This document shows positions 12,045 through 23,444 of a DNA stretch of 64,000 nucleotides, one piece after another. The stretch's first letter is position 1. Every line of letters begins with the position of its first letter. The stretch comes from Malus domestica (taxonomy: Eukaryota > Streptophyta > Magnoliopsida > Rosales > Rosaceae). Below the pieces are notes generated by a model. The model ran no database searches. It was given only the letters and a program-made list of their open reading frames with translations, and had not been told where the DNA came from. Location: assembly GCF_042453785.1 (NCBI RefSeq), contig NC_091667.1, positions 33,658,001 through 33,722,000 of the forward strand, read 5' to 3'. The position numbers and the translations under genes were made by a program.

Positions 12045-12356
12045 TGTAAGATCCCACATCGTCCACGGGAGTGAATCCTGTAAGTCTTATATATATATTC
12101 TCATCTCTACCTAGCACGATGCCTTTTGGAAGCTCATTGGCCTTTTGGGAGCTCATTGGCTTCGGGTTCCATCGAAACTCCGAAGTTAAGTAAGTTCGCG
12201 CGAGAGCAATCCCAAGATGGGTGATTCACTCGGAAGTTCTCGTGTGAATTCCTAAAAACAAAACCATGAGGACGTGGTCGGGGCTCAAAGCGGACAATAT
12301 CGTGCTATGGCGGAGTCGATGCCGGATGTGGTAAGGGCCCGAGCCGGGATGTGACA
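12045..12356 (+). mobile_element. Cassandra TRIM solo LTR carrying 5S rRNA-derived sequence
   Basis: The 312-bp sequence starts TGTAAGATCCCACATCG and ends GGGATGTGACA. CCAAC stands on both sides as a perfect 5-bp target duplication. Positions about 12165-12252 are clearly related to 5S rRNA (AACTCCGAAGTTAAG and GATGGGTGA cores), the hallmark of Cassandra LTRs, where the 5S box is thought to supply a Pol III promoter. A single LTR with its own duplication is the product of LTR-LTR recombination. It is a retroelement, not a functional 5S gene: the 5S part is diverged. Confidence 0.92.
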
Positions 12357-13317
12357 CCAACCCTAGAAGAATTCGATAGATGGGGAGGCCATATTTGGAT
12401 CTTCTTGAGGAAATAGTTGGTCAGCTTATAGATTCAAAATGGTTATCAAACTATTAATTCTAAGAGCAAGTCCACCCATAGACATTGCTCGAGGGACATG
12501 GGAGAGGAAAGGGCCCGAGGCCCTGTGAACTTGCTCCAGCCTTGAAGGAGCCCAAGAGGAGGTGAGGCCTGAGCTCCAGGCCTGTGACGAGCTGACAGCC
12601 CGAGCCCCCGAATGGGTGTGACGCCAGGCTGACGCCAACCCTGGCGTCTAATCCTTTTTTTATTTTTTTTCTGTCAGGCGTGTGCACCCACTCGCGTGTG
12701 GGGGTGCGTCGCCCGACCAGTTTTCAGAAAAGTCAGTATACTTTTCAGACAGAAAAGTTACCGTTGGGAAGCCACGTGGCTTCCCACGGTCCATTCGATC
12801 TCAACGGCTCTTTAATTTGGACCGTTGGATCTCAACGGAAAAAAACATAAAAAAAAATCTTATTTAATATCAACCGTTCGATATGAGATCAACGGTCGAT
12901 GTTAATATGCCTTATAAATAAAAGAAAAATAGTTTTAAAATTAAGAAAAGTTACCGTTGTGACACGTGGCACAATCTGGAGTGTTGGAATTCAATTTTTT
13001 TTTAAATCCAACGGTAGAGATTAATTATTTGAATAAAAAAAATTTAAAAATTGTAAAAAATCCAAAAAAATATCTGAAAATTAAAAAAAAATGTTTCTAC
13101 TTTTCTATAAATACCTTCTCATTATCATCTACTTTACACCACAATTTCATATTTCCTCAACTACTTTCAACCACATTCCTATCTTTCTCTCAAAGCTTCA
13201 ATCCAATTTTTTTCAACAAAATGACTACTGATGCAGGTTGGACGCTTCTTAAAGATGTTGTATTGTGTATTAGCTGGGTTGAAGTTACTCATAGTTCGCG
13301 TACGGGTAATGAGATGT

Positions 13318-13953
13318 TGTCACATCCCGGCCCGGGTCCACCACATCCCGGGCCCATTCCACCACCGTAGCACGATATTGTCCGCTTTGGGCTTACCATT
13401 CCCTCACGGTTTTGTTTTTGGGAACTCACGAGCAACTTCCCAGTGGGTCACCCATCCTGGAAGTGCTCTGGCCTCATTCTCGCTTAACTTCGGAGTTCCT
13501 ACGGAACTCGAAGCCAGTGAGCTCTCAAAATGCCTCGTGCTAGGTAGAGATGGGAATATACATTTAAGGATCACTCCCTTGGGCGATGTGGGATGTCACA
13601 ATCCACCCCCCTTATGGGCCTGACGTCATCGTCGGCACACTTCCGGCCAGGGATTGGCTCTGATACCAATTGTCACATCCCGGTCTGGGTCCATCACATC
13701 CCGGGCCCATTCCACCACCGTAGCACGATATTGTCCGTTTTGGGCTTACCATTCCCTCACGGTTTTATTTTTGGGAACTCACGAGCAACTTCTCAGTGGG
13801 TCACCCATCCTGGAAGTGCTCTGGCCTCCTTCTCGCTTAACTTCGGAGTTCCTACGGAACCCGAAACCAGTGAGCTCCCAAAAGGCCTCGTGCTAGGTAG
13901 AGATGGGAATATACATTTAAGGATCACTCCCCTGGGCGATGTGGGATGTCACA
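13318..13953 (-). mobile_element. Full-length Cassandra TRIM retrotransposon
   Basis: Two direct 283-bp LTRs (13318-13600 and 13671-13953) each run, on minus, from TGTGACATCCCACATCG to GGGATGTGACA and contain the 5S-rRNA-related segment. Only 70 bp lie between them. On minus this internal part begins beside the right-hand LTR with a primer-binding site, TGGTATCAGAGCCA (13655-13668), complementary to initiator tRNA-Met. It ends at the left LTR with a purine tract AAGGGGGGTGGAT. The flanks are GATGT and GATGC (4 of 5 match). There is no coding capacity, as expected of a TRIM, which needs proteins from other elements to move. Confidence 0.93.
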
Positions 13954-14186
13954 GATGCAGTTACGAGAAATGTGGAGTCTTATTCATACCAATTATCTTG
14001 AAAAAATGGGTGGGAGTAGAACCAAAGAATCGATGTCTAGTCGTTGGAAATTACTTAGCCAATCGTTTAGTGTTTGGAGAGACGCCTTGACACAAGCAAG
14101 TAGTAATCTTCAAAGTGGGGAAAATTACACGGATCAAGTAACAATATATTATTTATTTGTTTGTACTATACCCAAATTTACATTGT

Positions 14187-14487
14187 AATTATTTGTTTGT
14201 ATTATTTATTTGTTACATACTTTAATTATAATTATTTGTTTGTATTATTTATTTGTTACATACTTTGATTATAATTTTTTGTTTGTATTATTTATTTGTT
14301 TCCTACTTTAATTATAATTTTTTGTTTGTATTATTTATTTGTTACCTACTTTAGTTATAATGATTTGTTTGTATTATTTATTTGTTACATACTTTGATTA
14401 TAATTTTTTGTTTGTATTATTTATTTGTTACCTACTTTAATTATATTTATTTGTTTGTATTATTTATTTGTTACCTACTTTGATTAT
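14187..14487. repeat. Tandem minisatellite, seven 43-bp units
   Basis: Exactly seven head-to-tail units, each containing TTTGTTTGTATTATTTATTT then GTTACATACTTT, with a few base changes between units and no length change (301 bp). It fills most of the intron of the Harbinger accessory gene. Confidence 0.95.
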
Positions 14488-15478
14488 AATTACTTCTTCT
14501 CCCCCATTGTGTAGCTAATTCAAGCACAAGCTTGGTATGGTGCCAAAACCAAAAGCAAAAATAAATCATTCAACCGGTGGGAATGTTGGAACATTGTCAA
14601 AGATTGTCCTAAATTCAAAGTTGTGCCTGTCGGTCCAGAAGTTGTCATGAACAGCACCCCGCTATACTCTACACCTGATAATGACTCGCATGAAGATGAT
14701 GCAAAAGAAGTGCCCGAAACGCCCATCCTTGAACAAGCGTCGGGTTCGACCCGTTATCCAATTAGGCCTTAAGGTAAGAAGGCTTCAAAGAGAAATGGAA
14801 GTGCTTCCAAGCATGATTATGCAAAGTACATGGAAGAACTTATTCGCCGTGGTGAATTGACTTTAGCGCGAGAAATGGCGAAATTTGAGGCTGATAAGGC
14901 TAGAGAGGAGGCAAAAGCTGCAGCTATGGAGAGAGAATTTCAAGCTAATCAGAGAGAAAGAGAGCTACTTAGGCAAGAAAGGGAACTGGTTAGAGAAGAA
15001 AGAATGGCTCAACGAGATCGTGAGATTATGAACACACCTTTAGAAGGGAAGTCTCCAAATTCTAAATATTTTTGGAAGTCGGAGAAAGAGGATGTGGTGC
15101 GTAGGAGGCGTGCAAGAGAAGTGAGAGCAAGAGGAGATGGTCCTAGCAGGAAAAATTGGTTAAGTGATGATGAATATAGTACTTTTTGTAATCGGAGCCC
15201 ATAGTTTTCCAATCACCTTGGGTTGTAATTTATTATTTATTTAATTGAGTATTTTATGTTGTTTCCAATGTATTGAACACCAAATAAAACGTACCAAATA
15301 AAATTACATAAACACACCAAATAATAAAAACCTCACTAAAATAAAACACACCAAATAAAATTACATAAACACACCAAATAATAAAAACCTCACTAAATGA
15401 ACTAAAATAAAAAACACCAAATAAAATTACATAAACATACCAAATAAAAAAAACCTCACTAAATGAACTTAATTATCT

Positions 15479-16876
15479 TCAGCTTGTTTCAATTATCCAT
15501 TGGTGCTCTATCAAGTCATTTTGCCTGGCATTGTGCATGTCTGGCCTTTGAAATGCAATATATCGTTGAATGACCCTTTTATTGTAACGTACATCCCTTT
15601 CTAATGGCTCATGTTGCACGGGCTCATCGGTGGCATCATGAGCACAATATATACGTGTTCTTGAATTGTTCATCGTGTCTAACTCATATTCATCAATGGC
15701 TTCAAAATCGTACTCATTTTCCACAATCATATTGTGAAGAATGATGCACGTCATCATGATGGATCGAAGCGACTCTACATCAAACAATCTGGCAGCACCC
15801 CTGACGATCGCCCAGCGAGCTTGAAGGATACCGAAACAACGCTCTACATCCTTCATGCACCCCTCTTGACACCTTGCAAAGTGTTTTTCCTTTGCACTTC
15901 ACGGACGTGGCACTGTTTTGACAAATGTTGACCACCTTGGGTAAATGTCGTCAGCTAGGTAGTATGACCCGTCATACATACGTCCGTTGACCTCATACGT
16001 GACTTTTGGTGCCTTTCCTTGCAGGACATCGTTGAACACTGGGGATTGGGCAAGGACGTTGAGATCATTTTGAGCTCCCGAAACCTCGAAAAAGGCGTGC
16101 CAAATCCATGTATCAAAGGATGCCACCATCTCCAAAATGATACTTTTTGCTCATTTTCTGTCTCCCTAAGCGTCTTGCCATGCACTTAGACAATTTTTCC
16201 ACGTCTAATGCATACAATCAATGCTCCCAATCATCCCAGGAAAACCTCGCATCTGGGCCTTCTTCAGAAGCCTTTCCAAGTCCATGTGAGTAGGTTTCTG
16301 GAGGTATTCTGCGGTGTAGATAAATTTGATTGCTCCGCAAAACCTCATCAGGGACTTAAGAATGGTTGATTTCCCCATCCTCGCTATCTCATCCACTTGG
16401 TTTGTAGATGCTCCATACGCAAGCATCCGCAACGCAGCAGTAATTTTTTGCTTGGGAATGAGACCCATAACACCACAAGCATCCTTCTTTTGCACAAAGT
16501 AAGAATCATGGTTGCAAACAGCAATCATGATTTTGTTAAACAAATGTCGTTCCATTCTAAAATGATGTCTGAAATACGTATCAGGAAATGCACTATTATG
16601 GACAAAATAATCGTCCAACAGCTCCTCACCTCATTGTTGCATGCTTCTATCAAGGTTTCTAGAACGGGTGGGCCTGCATATTTGACCCACAGCTTGGATG
16701 ACTCGACGAGAAGGTGAGTCTCTGGCCATTCTTGCTTCGTCATCTCTCATTCTCCGCTCCTCATTCTCTTCCTTCTCATTTTGGGCTATATGGAGATTGA
16801 ACATTCCTTTAGATTGGTTAAACAATTCTTCCTCTTTTTGATCGATTTCCCACATCATGCTTGAAGAAGAAGACAT
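15479..16876 (-). pseudogene. PIF/Harbinger DDE transposase, broken
   Basis: Reading on minus from ATG at 16876: an acidic Glu/Arg-rich N-terminus, then after a frame change FRMERHLFNKIM and the helix-turn-helix-like ALRMLAYGASTNQVDEIARM and STILKSLMRFC. The DDE nuclease follows. The first Asp lies in GMIGSIDCMH (about 16210), the second in SGAQNDLNVLAQSP (about 16060) and the Glu in DVERCFGILQARWAI (about 15845). The catalytic residues are visible, but the frame is broken several times. A stop codon takes the place of the Trp that usually follows DCMH (about 16204), and frame shifts occur near 16620, 16150 and 15870. It is the transposase of the surrounding element and cannot make a complete enzyme. 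Confidence 0.88.
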
Positions 16877-16984
16877 TGTAAGTAGCAACTATGAATAATG
16901 ATAGAGATATTGAGAAAATTGGTGTAAGATTTAACAGGATGGATGATGGATTATATGGAGGATTCTGAAATGATTAGGTTGTAG

Positions 16985-17300
16985 ATAGTGCCACGTGGCA
17001 TGCCGTCATTCGTTAAAAATCTCATCGAAATCTATCCTAAAAGATTCTAAAAAGATAACGACACGTGACACGACGGCATTGGATAAAAATCTTATTGAAA
17101 TTCATCACCAATAATTATATTTTCGGATAATGACACATGGCGCAACGAGAACGATTTAAAATTTGATCGAAATCTATCCTCAAATATTCTGAAAAGATAA
17201 CGACACGTGGCACGATGACACTGGATAAAAATCTTATCGAAATCTATGACCAATAATAGTCGTTTTGGGTAAATGACACGTGGCGCAACGAGAACGATTA
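16985..17300. repeat. Subterminal direct repeats of the Harbinger element
   Basis: The words GATAACGACACGTG and GGATAAAAATCTTAT occur at about 17056 and 17196. GGCGCAACGAGAACGATT occurs at about 17140 and 17284, so there are two units of about 140-145 bp. CACGTG is frequent. Such subterminal repeats are typical binding regions for transposon proteins. Confidence 0.7.
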
Positions 17301-17738
17301 AAATATCTTATCCGAAATTACAAATAAATTTATTTAGTATTATTTTGTAAAAAAAAAATAATAATATTTTATTGCCTATTGTCAGGGCTATTCAAGTGCA
17401 AGGGTGGAGATGCAAAATGCAGTTACTGTTCATTAGGGCAGTTACTGTTCACATGGTGGATTGAATAGTGAATTGCCTGGGGGGATGGCTCCAAGGGTGA
17501 AGTTGCTCGGGGGACAGGCGAGGAGAAAGGGCCCGACGGCTGGGGGATAGGGCTCCAGCATATGCGAGCTTGAGGGACAGGTCAGGCCCGAGCGATAGGC
17601 CCGACGGGGATTGCCAGCCCGAGAGCCTGAGGGCTGTGTGATGTATGGCTGATGTGCGGTATCGGTGCATGCGCTCGGTGTTCTCTACGTCCTCCTTCCT
17701 CCTCGTCCTCCTTCCCCTCTTCGTCCTCCTTCCCCTCT

Positions 17739-17909
17739 AGCTTTGATGAGGATAATAACGGATCTGGGCCGTTCGATGGAGAGCACAAAATCGCGAAGGT
17801 TGTAGACGGAGATCGGAAACCCTTTCTCGGCGATGTTAAGGGCGAGATTTTGCCCTATGACAGCGAGGCCTGCCAAGCCTATGTGCGACAGAGCTGGTGA
17901 AGCTTCCAT
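17739..17909 (-). pseudogene. Captured N-terminal fragment of 6-phosphogluconate dehydrogenase
   Basis: On minus, ATG at 17909 opens [20 protein letters not shown] then [17 protein letters not shown], the N-terminal NADP-binding Rossmann segment of plant 6PGDH, with the GLAVxGQNLALN fingerprint. It then jumps to [19 protein letters not shown], a later part of the same protein. Judged against the family, about 25-30 residues between the two parts are absent. After that the sequence turns into a low-complexity Gly/Arg-coding stretch. The catalytic C-terminal domain is absent. The 5' flank is a (GA)n tract, probably carried along from the parent gene's 5' leader. It lies inside the doubled right end of the Harbinger element, so it looks like a host gene piece picked up by a transposon. 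Confidence 0.82.
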
Positions 17910-17918
17910 GGCTGCTGC

Positions 17919-17921
<3 letters not shown>

Positions 17922-17994
<73 letters not shown>
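17922..17994. repeat. (AG)n microsatellite
   Basis: About 36 AG units followed by a G run. It lies just upstream of the captured 6PGDH ATG on minus, where it reads as (CT)n. Confidence 0.97.
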
Positions 17995-18000
<6 letters not shown>

Positions 18001-18181
18001 ACCGGTCAAAATTAGGGAAAAAAAAAATTTATGGATTGGGTGAGAAAAAAATATTAATATTTTAGTACCAATTGCCAGGGGTGAGGGTTCTAAGGGTGGA
18101 TATGCAAATGGCAATTACTGTATTAAGGGATTGAATAGTGGATTGTCAGGGGGGAGGGCTCCAAGGGTGGAGTTGCTCTAA

Positions 18182-21100
18182 GAGTGTTTAATTTACATCA
18201 GCGTGAAGTGACAGTAAATCTCTAGTTATTAAATTTATTATTTATTATTTATGCAATTCATTACTTTAATATTCTACTTAACGACAAACTTATTATTTAT
18301 TATTTATGTAATTAATTACTTTTTGCAACATATTAAGTAGCTATATATATATTTCGACCTGTATAAATCTGTGGCTCGGATGATATAGCAAGTAATCATT
18401 TTTAAAGCAACAACATAGATTCATTGAGAAAAGATAAAGCAAACTTAAACGCTACAATCTGATAACAAGACATCAAGAGGACGTCAGTAGATTCCTCAAA
18501 CCACACTCACAATTGAACAAGAAATGGTATAGTTGAATATCAGAGTACGCATATTATTAAACAAATAAGAATGCATAAACAGCTACAGAACCTCAAGAGC
18601 CTACATCGTAACTAACTTATTATTCATACAAACACATCTCTCTTTATTCTCCAATAAGTATAGCATGCGAGACGGTGAGCAGCCTCGTAATCTGGCAATG
18701 CATGGGCAGCAGTAGCTTCAATGATATCAAACAGCAAGGCCTTCGAGTCTTTCACAGTGCGTCCGATCAGAGACGTTTTGGTAGGACCCTTTTGCAATGC
18801 TAAAATAATCTTAGAGTGAATCGTTGTCAAGAATAAAATTTTGTAGACCCATATGGTTTGACAATAATAGCCCCTCACGAGCCGCAAGAGCTTCAATATG
18901 AAGACACGAAAAGACATACTCAAACACCTAGGTGCAAGCAGCAACAAACTGCCCAAATTAGGTCTCGCATGAAACCCTAGGTTGGTGGTGTTCCAAATTG
19001 GATGGAGGCACCTGGAAAGTGCATGTGTCTAAAGTCTAAACTCTCATCATTTTTACTAACTGGAATGATTTGGGTTTCATAAAACCCTACCAATACGAGA
19101 AGTTAAAGTAAATCTTACGTTTTAAGTGCAGTTCCATTTTTCTTAAACCCTATTACCTGAGAGATTTTTTTTAATGTGTTTTGGACACGGAGGGATACAT
19201 AAATTAAAGGGACATTTAAAAAAAAAATTCCTCCAGTCATATAATTACATGTGATGTACGCCATAGTTCCACTGAAAAATTTCTCGTACTACTAACTAAA
19301 GGGTTCATTTTTTAAAATATAAAAACATAGTTTTTGTATGAAGAAAGAGCATCTGATCCCTAATTGTGTTATATATGAAGAGAGAGGATTTTAGGAAATC
19401 GAAGGATGGTGGAAGGTCTCTTTAATGGTTAGTTAGGCCTTAATTTGAAAACGAAAATCCAACAACTGAGAAATAAAACAATTGAATGCCAGGCTTGTTC
19501 TATATTGACTGCTCGAAACATCTTTAATGGCATTGTGTTGGAAAATGATGGGGCACTGGATTCGCACCTCACTCGCAAGCAAGCAAAAAGGCTGGCATTG
19601 GCATGCCCTAAAATGCTTGCTACAGAATGCAATCTCTCCTACCTGCATGCCAACTGAGCATCTCCAAAAGTCTAGTTAAATGGGGTTTTTTGGTTACTTT
19701 AACAAAAGAATGCAGATGAATCAAGTTTCAACATGCTAGCTAAATGATTAGTTAGTTTAACTTTGTAAACAGTAACTAGCTAAATTTAGTTAGGAGAAAA
19801 GAAAAAGTTAAATTTTTGCTAATATTGTTGGATATGCTACACGCAATGAGTTGCCAGTTTTGACTAATTTTCATATTGGCCTGATTTTGACGACGTGAAA
19901 GTTAAGTTTTGTGGTGAGCTATCAAATTCTAACACCTCAAAATTCAAGACTACATTCTCATTTTTTTGGGGGTGTTTTCTTAATTTAATGATATATTTAC
20001 ACAAGTTTGAGATTTGGGTCAAGCCATATGATAGGTTAGTCATCCACAATATTTAGTATCAAATTCACTATTCATGAAAGTTGAACTTAAAATCTCGTGT
20101 AATGTTATGTAGATTAATTTGTAGACTAAACTTGCAAATTAAATGACGTGTCACCAATAAGAAATAAGCACGTTGAACAATACTTAAGTAATAATTCAAT
20201 TATCAACTTCCATGTCATTTAGCTTACAAAATTTAGTCTACACATTTAGTTTCTCTAGGATTACCTTAAAATATCTCATTCGTAATTTATAAGTGAAAAT
20301 AAATACTACTAAACTATAATTTTATTTGACTTTTTTTATGTTATGAAATAAAAAAGTGTAAAGTGGGAGATAATCATGTTGGTATAATGTCATCTTTTTT
20401 TAAGGAACATCATCAATGAAGAATGAAAGTGTAATTAGGCAATGGCCTTGTGTCCCTCATTAGACCTCCTTTAGGATAATAATCATTTGCTTCTTTGTTT
20501 AATTGGGTTGAATATTAAGTTAATTATGATGGATCTTTGATCCACACGTCCCAACTCAATTCTACGTGTTAATTTCTAGTTAAAAAGTCAAAACTTTAAA
20601 ATATCTCATAAAAATGTAAAAAAATAAAAAAGAAAGAATTACCTGTCACTATCTTTAGTTACTGGTTGGAATTACCAAATGAGCCATTTTTTTTCTTTAA
20701 TCTATTACAGTGGGAGTGGATCACAAGAATTTCTAGTAAATATCAATAGAACTTAATAAGTTAATCCTACGCCAAGAAATTAATTAGGAAGTCTAGGTTA
20801 ATATTTTTAAGAAAACCAACATGCAAAGCAATGTAAATTTTTGTAAAACTGTCATACTGTTAAGTATTGTTGTTAATTTAATAATGTTATAATATATTTT
20901 TATTTATTTATTAAAAAAATCTTAAATTCATAAAATATCACCATTGTCTTCTGTTTATAGTATAACATGTAAATTAATAATAAAACATGTAAAAGCTTAT
21001 TGCTTAATTGTTGTATTCAAGTTAATCAAATCAACTCAACCTACAAATTTATAAGTCTGTTTGAAAATTACTGTATAGTGACATCATTGACCCTATGGTT

Positions 21101-21655
21101 GCATTCTTAGTTTATTACAGGTCAGCACTCCCCATCCAATATATTCATCATAAGCTAGTGAGAGCAATTGGGAAAACTCAGCACACATAATAATGGGTGT
21201 ATTTTTGCTCACTGCCCTCAAGTGGTGGGTAATGCTTACCACTCATATTTATTACGGATGAATTTAAATTTTAAGATTTATGTACAAATTTTGATATTTA
21301 AACTCATCAAATTGTGATAAATAAGGTCACAAGCAAAAATATTCCCCATAAATAATAGGGGGAAAGAATTTGACAAATATACAGCAAATGTGCAAATAAA
21401 AACGGAAGCATGTGGAAACCAAAAAAAATAAAATGTTGCTTGGTTCCAGAGACACATGCGCAAACATGCATGGCCCAAAAAAAAAGCACAAATCGAAACA
21501 TGCATACCTGTCAATGTGGCAATTTTTGTCACACATTTCCCTCCAGACAAAACCAATCCAACAAAACATAAGACCTTATCTTTGAAACCAAAGAAAATGG
21601 CTAGGCCAAAATCCTTATCTTTTACTGTGGGAATTGCTGAACTGAGAAAATAGCC
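18182..21655. other. Intergenic, no gene supported
   Basis: AT-rich. An ORF on minus at 18624-18956 (ending HALPDYEAAHRLACYTYWRI) has no family I recognise and no clear start context. Direct repeats of TTATTATTTATGNAATTNATTACTTT occur near 18230-18310. The last 100 bp before 21656 are probably CRR1 5' leader. Confidence 0.45.
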
Positions 21656-23444
21656 ATGGCAGCACTGAGCTGCAAATTTCATCACCCTATGGTCTGCAAG
21701 AATTATAGACATGCCAAAGCAAAACCCTCCATCTTTTGCTCAATGCAGCCGTCGCAAAACAACATCAAGGTGTTTAATTATATATTAATCTGGATTATAT
21801 TGAAAATTAAATGAAGTTTTTTTGCTAATACCTGATCTCAATGTCTTGAAATAGGTAATTATAAACGGAGCAGCGAAGGAAATTGGAAGGGCGGCTGTAG
21901 TTGCCGTGACCAGAGCTAGAGGAATGGAGGTGGCTGGTGCAGTGGACAATTATCTAGTAGGAGAAGATATTGGAAAGGTATTTTCATTCATTTCTTACTA
22001 CATTGTACTTTTTAAACATATGAGGATATTTGATCTTTCCTTGTAACAAAATTAGGTGTGTGACATGGAAGAGCCTCTGGAAATACCGATAACAAACGAT
22101 CTCACGATGGTCTTAGGTTCCATTTCACAGGTAACAAACTCAACGGTTGAATATTAATAAGCATATACACCCGTGTGATTATTTTGTCGATGCTTCTCAA
22201 TCTTGTGTAAAAATTGGCAGTCTAAAGCATTGGGAGTAGTTGTTGATTTCACTGAGCCTTCGAAAGTCTATGACAATGTTAAACAGGTAATGTTCAACCA
22301 CATTCAAGTAGTATACTTGATACATTAAAAACCCTGATTCTGCTTTCGAATTTGATCGATTATTTCTCCACTAGCAGGCAACAGCATTTGGCATGAGAAG
22401 TGTCGTTTATGTGCCGAAAATTAAATTAGATACAGTATCAGCATTATCTGCGTTATGTGACAAAGCCAGCATGGTGAGCACAGGGTGAGATGTACTTCAT
22501 ACAATAAGTTTTCAGAAGTTCTTTTGCTTTTCTTCCTTCTTTATCACAGAATTAAACCATTCATTTCTCACTGATATGTAGCTGCAACTGTGTTTAGGGT
22601 TGTCTTGTTGCGCCGACTCTGTCAATTGGATCAATACTCCTCCAACAAGCTGCAATTTCAGCATCCTTCCACTACAACAATGTAGAAATTGTGGAATCAA
22701 GAGCATCTGCAATGGTAAATTTGGTTCCTCATCCGTAAAAAATGGCAAACTCTCACTATCTTATATGTATGAAACCACATAATTGTATGCCCTATATAAC
22801 CCGTAACATATGACATATGTATATATCTTAATGTGCCGATAGCTGTTTGCCCTTGAATATGTAACATCAGAAGCCTAGATATCCTACACATGAAAATAAT
22901 ATGCTAAAGTTGCCTTTGGGAAACAGGATTTTCCATCATCAGATGCAACCCAAATAGCCAACAATCTGTCTAACCTTGGCCAAATCTACAACAGAGAAGA
23001 TATTTCAACCGATGTTCGAGTAAGCTCAAGTACAATTTTTTGTCTATCGGTTCTAGTTTTATCCCATGGACTGGAACTCATTACTATATTTTTATCGTAC
23101 GTGCATAAGGCAAGGGGCCAAGTTCTGGGAGACGACGGAGTTCGAGTGCATAGCTTAGTCCTTCCCGGGCTCCCGGCTAGCACAACAGTTCATTTTTCTC
23201 GTCTCGGAGAGGTTTACTCTTTGAAACATGACATCACAGATGTGCAATGTCTCATGCCAGGCCTCCTCTTAGCAATCAGAAAGATTGTGCGCATTAAGGT
23301 AACCAATTTATACATTTCTATCGCATCGCATCTCTTAAAATTTTTCAAGTACATATCCTGCTTCAACCAATACCGATTAATATCTCTTCTGTCTTCGTTT
23401 CTTTACTGCAGAACCTGGTGTATGGCTTGGAGAAATTTTTATGA
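21656..23444 (+). CDS. CRR1: CRR1, dihydrodipicolinate reductase-like protein for chloroplast NDH assembly
   Basis: Nine exons with GT-AG junctions join in frame: 21656-21769, 21855-21977, 22056-22130, 22221-22286, 22378-22473, 22598-22714, 22927-23019, 23110-23298 and 23412-23444, giving 301 residues. The N-terminal 35 or so residues are basic and Ser/Cys-rich, as in a transit peptide. Then come an N-terminal NAD(P)-binding-like strand (VIINGAAKEIGRAAVVAV), the DapB-like DFTEPSKVYDNV, YNNVEIVES, and the C-terminal DapB-like VRVHSLVLPGLPASTTVHF and LKHDITD. The family is plant CRR1 (Arabidopsis protein about 298 aa), a stromal factor needed to assemble the chloroplast NADH dehydrogenase-like complex, not a lysine-pathway enzyme. 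Every intron lies between codons (phase 0). It converges with the SLK2 gene downstream. Confidence 0.93.

Larger units (their letters stand above)
13221..15204 (+). pseudogene. PIF/Harbinger accessory (SANT/Myb-like) protein, broken
   Basis: The start is ATG at 13221 (MTTDAGWTLLKDVVLC...). Coding sequence is interrupted at 13318-13953 by a Cassandra element and resumes in frame with WSLIHTNYLEKMGGSRTKES and SSRWKLLSQSFSVWRDALTQ. An intron (about 14137-14514) contains a 43-bp tandem repeat. The second exon continues with WYGAKTKSKNKSFNRWECWN and a very charged Glu/Arg coiled-coil-like tail (about 14830-15200), ending PSRKNWLSDDEYSTFC. An in-frame TAA near 14770 also breaks it. The family pairs with the transposase and binds element ends; plant host paralogues are often annotated as NAM-associated or GST-T3-like proteins. 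Insertion plus stop make it non-functional. Confidence 0.8.
12464..18178. mobile_element. PIF/Harbinger transposon, decayed, with nested insertions and a doubled right end
   Basis: The left end reads GAGCAAGTCCACCC and the right end GGGTGGAGTTGCTC, which are complementary except at one position. TAA stands directly outside each end (12461-12463 and 18179-18181), the 3-bp duplication typical of PIF/Harbinger. Inside are the two expected genes: a SANT/Myb-like accessory protein on plus and a DDE transposase on minus, arranged convergently and both broken. A Cassandra element is nested in the first. A second copy of the right end lies at 17461-17508, followed by left-end-like sequence (17503-17540 resembles 12485-12520). 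The last 0.7 kb may therefore be a second, non-autonomous element fused to the first. Confidence 0.87.

Noticed and set aside
12165-12252. 5S rRNA gene
   Set aside because: The 5S-like segment is partial, diverged and inside a Cassandra LTR with its own target duplication.
18624-18956. 110-residue ORF on minus ending in a His/Tyr-rich stretch
   Set aside because: No recognisable domain, no clear ATG context and no neighbours; probably chance or an old relic.
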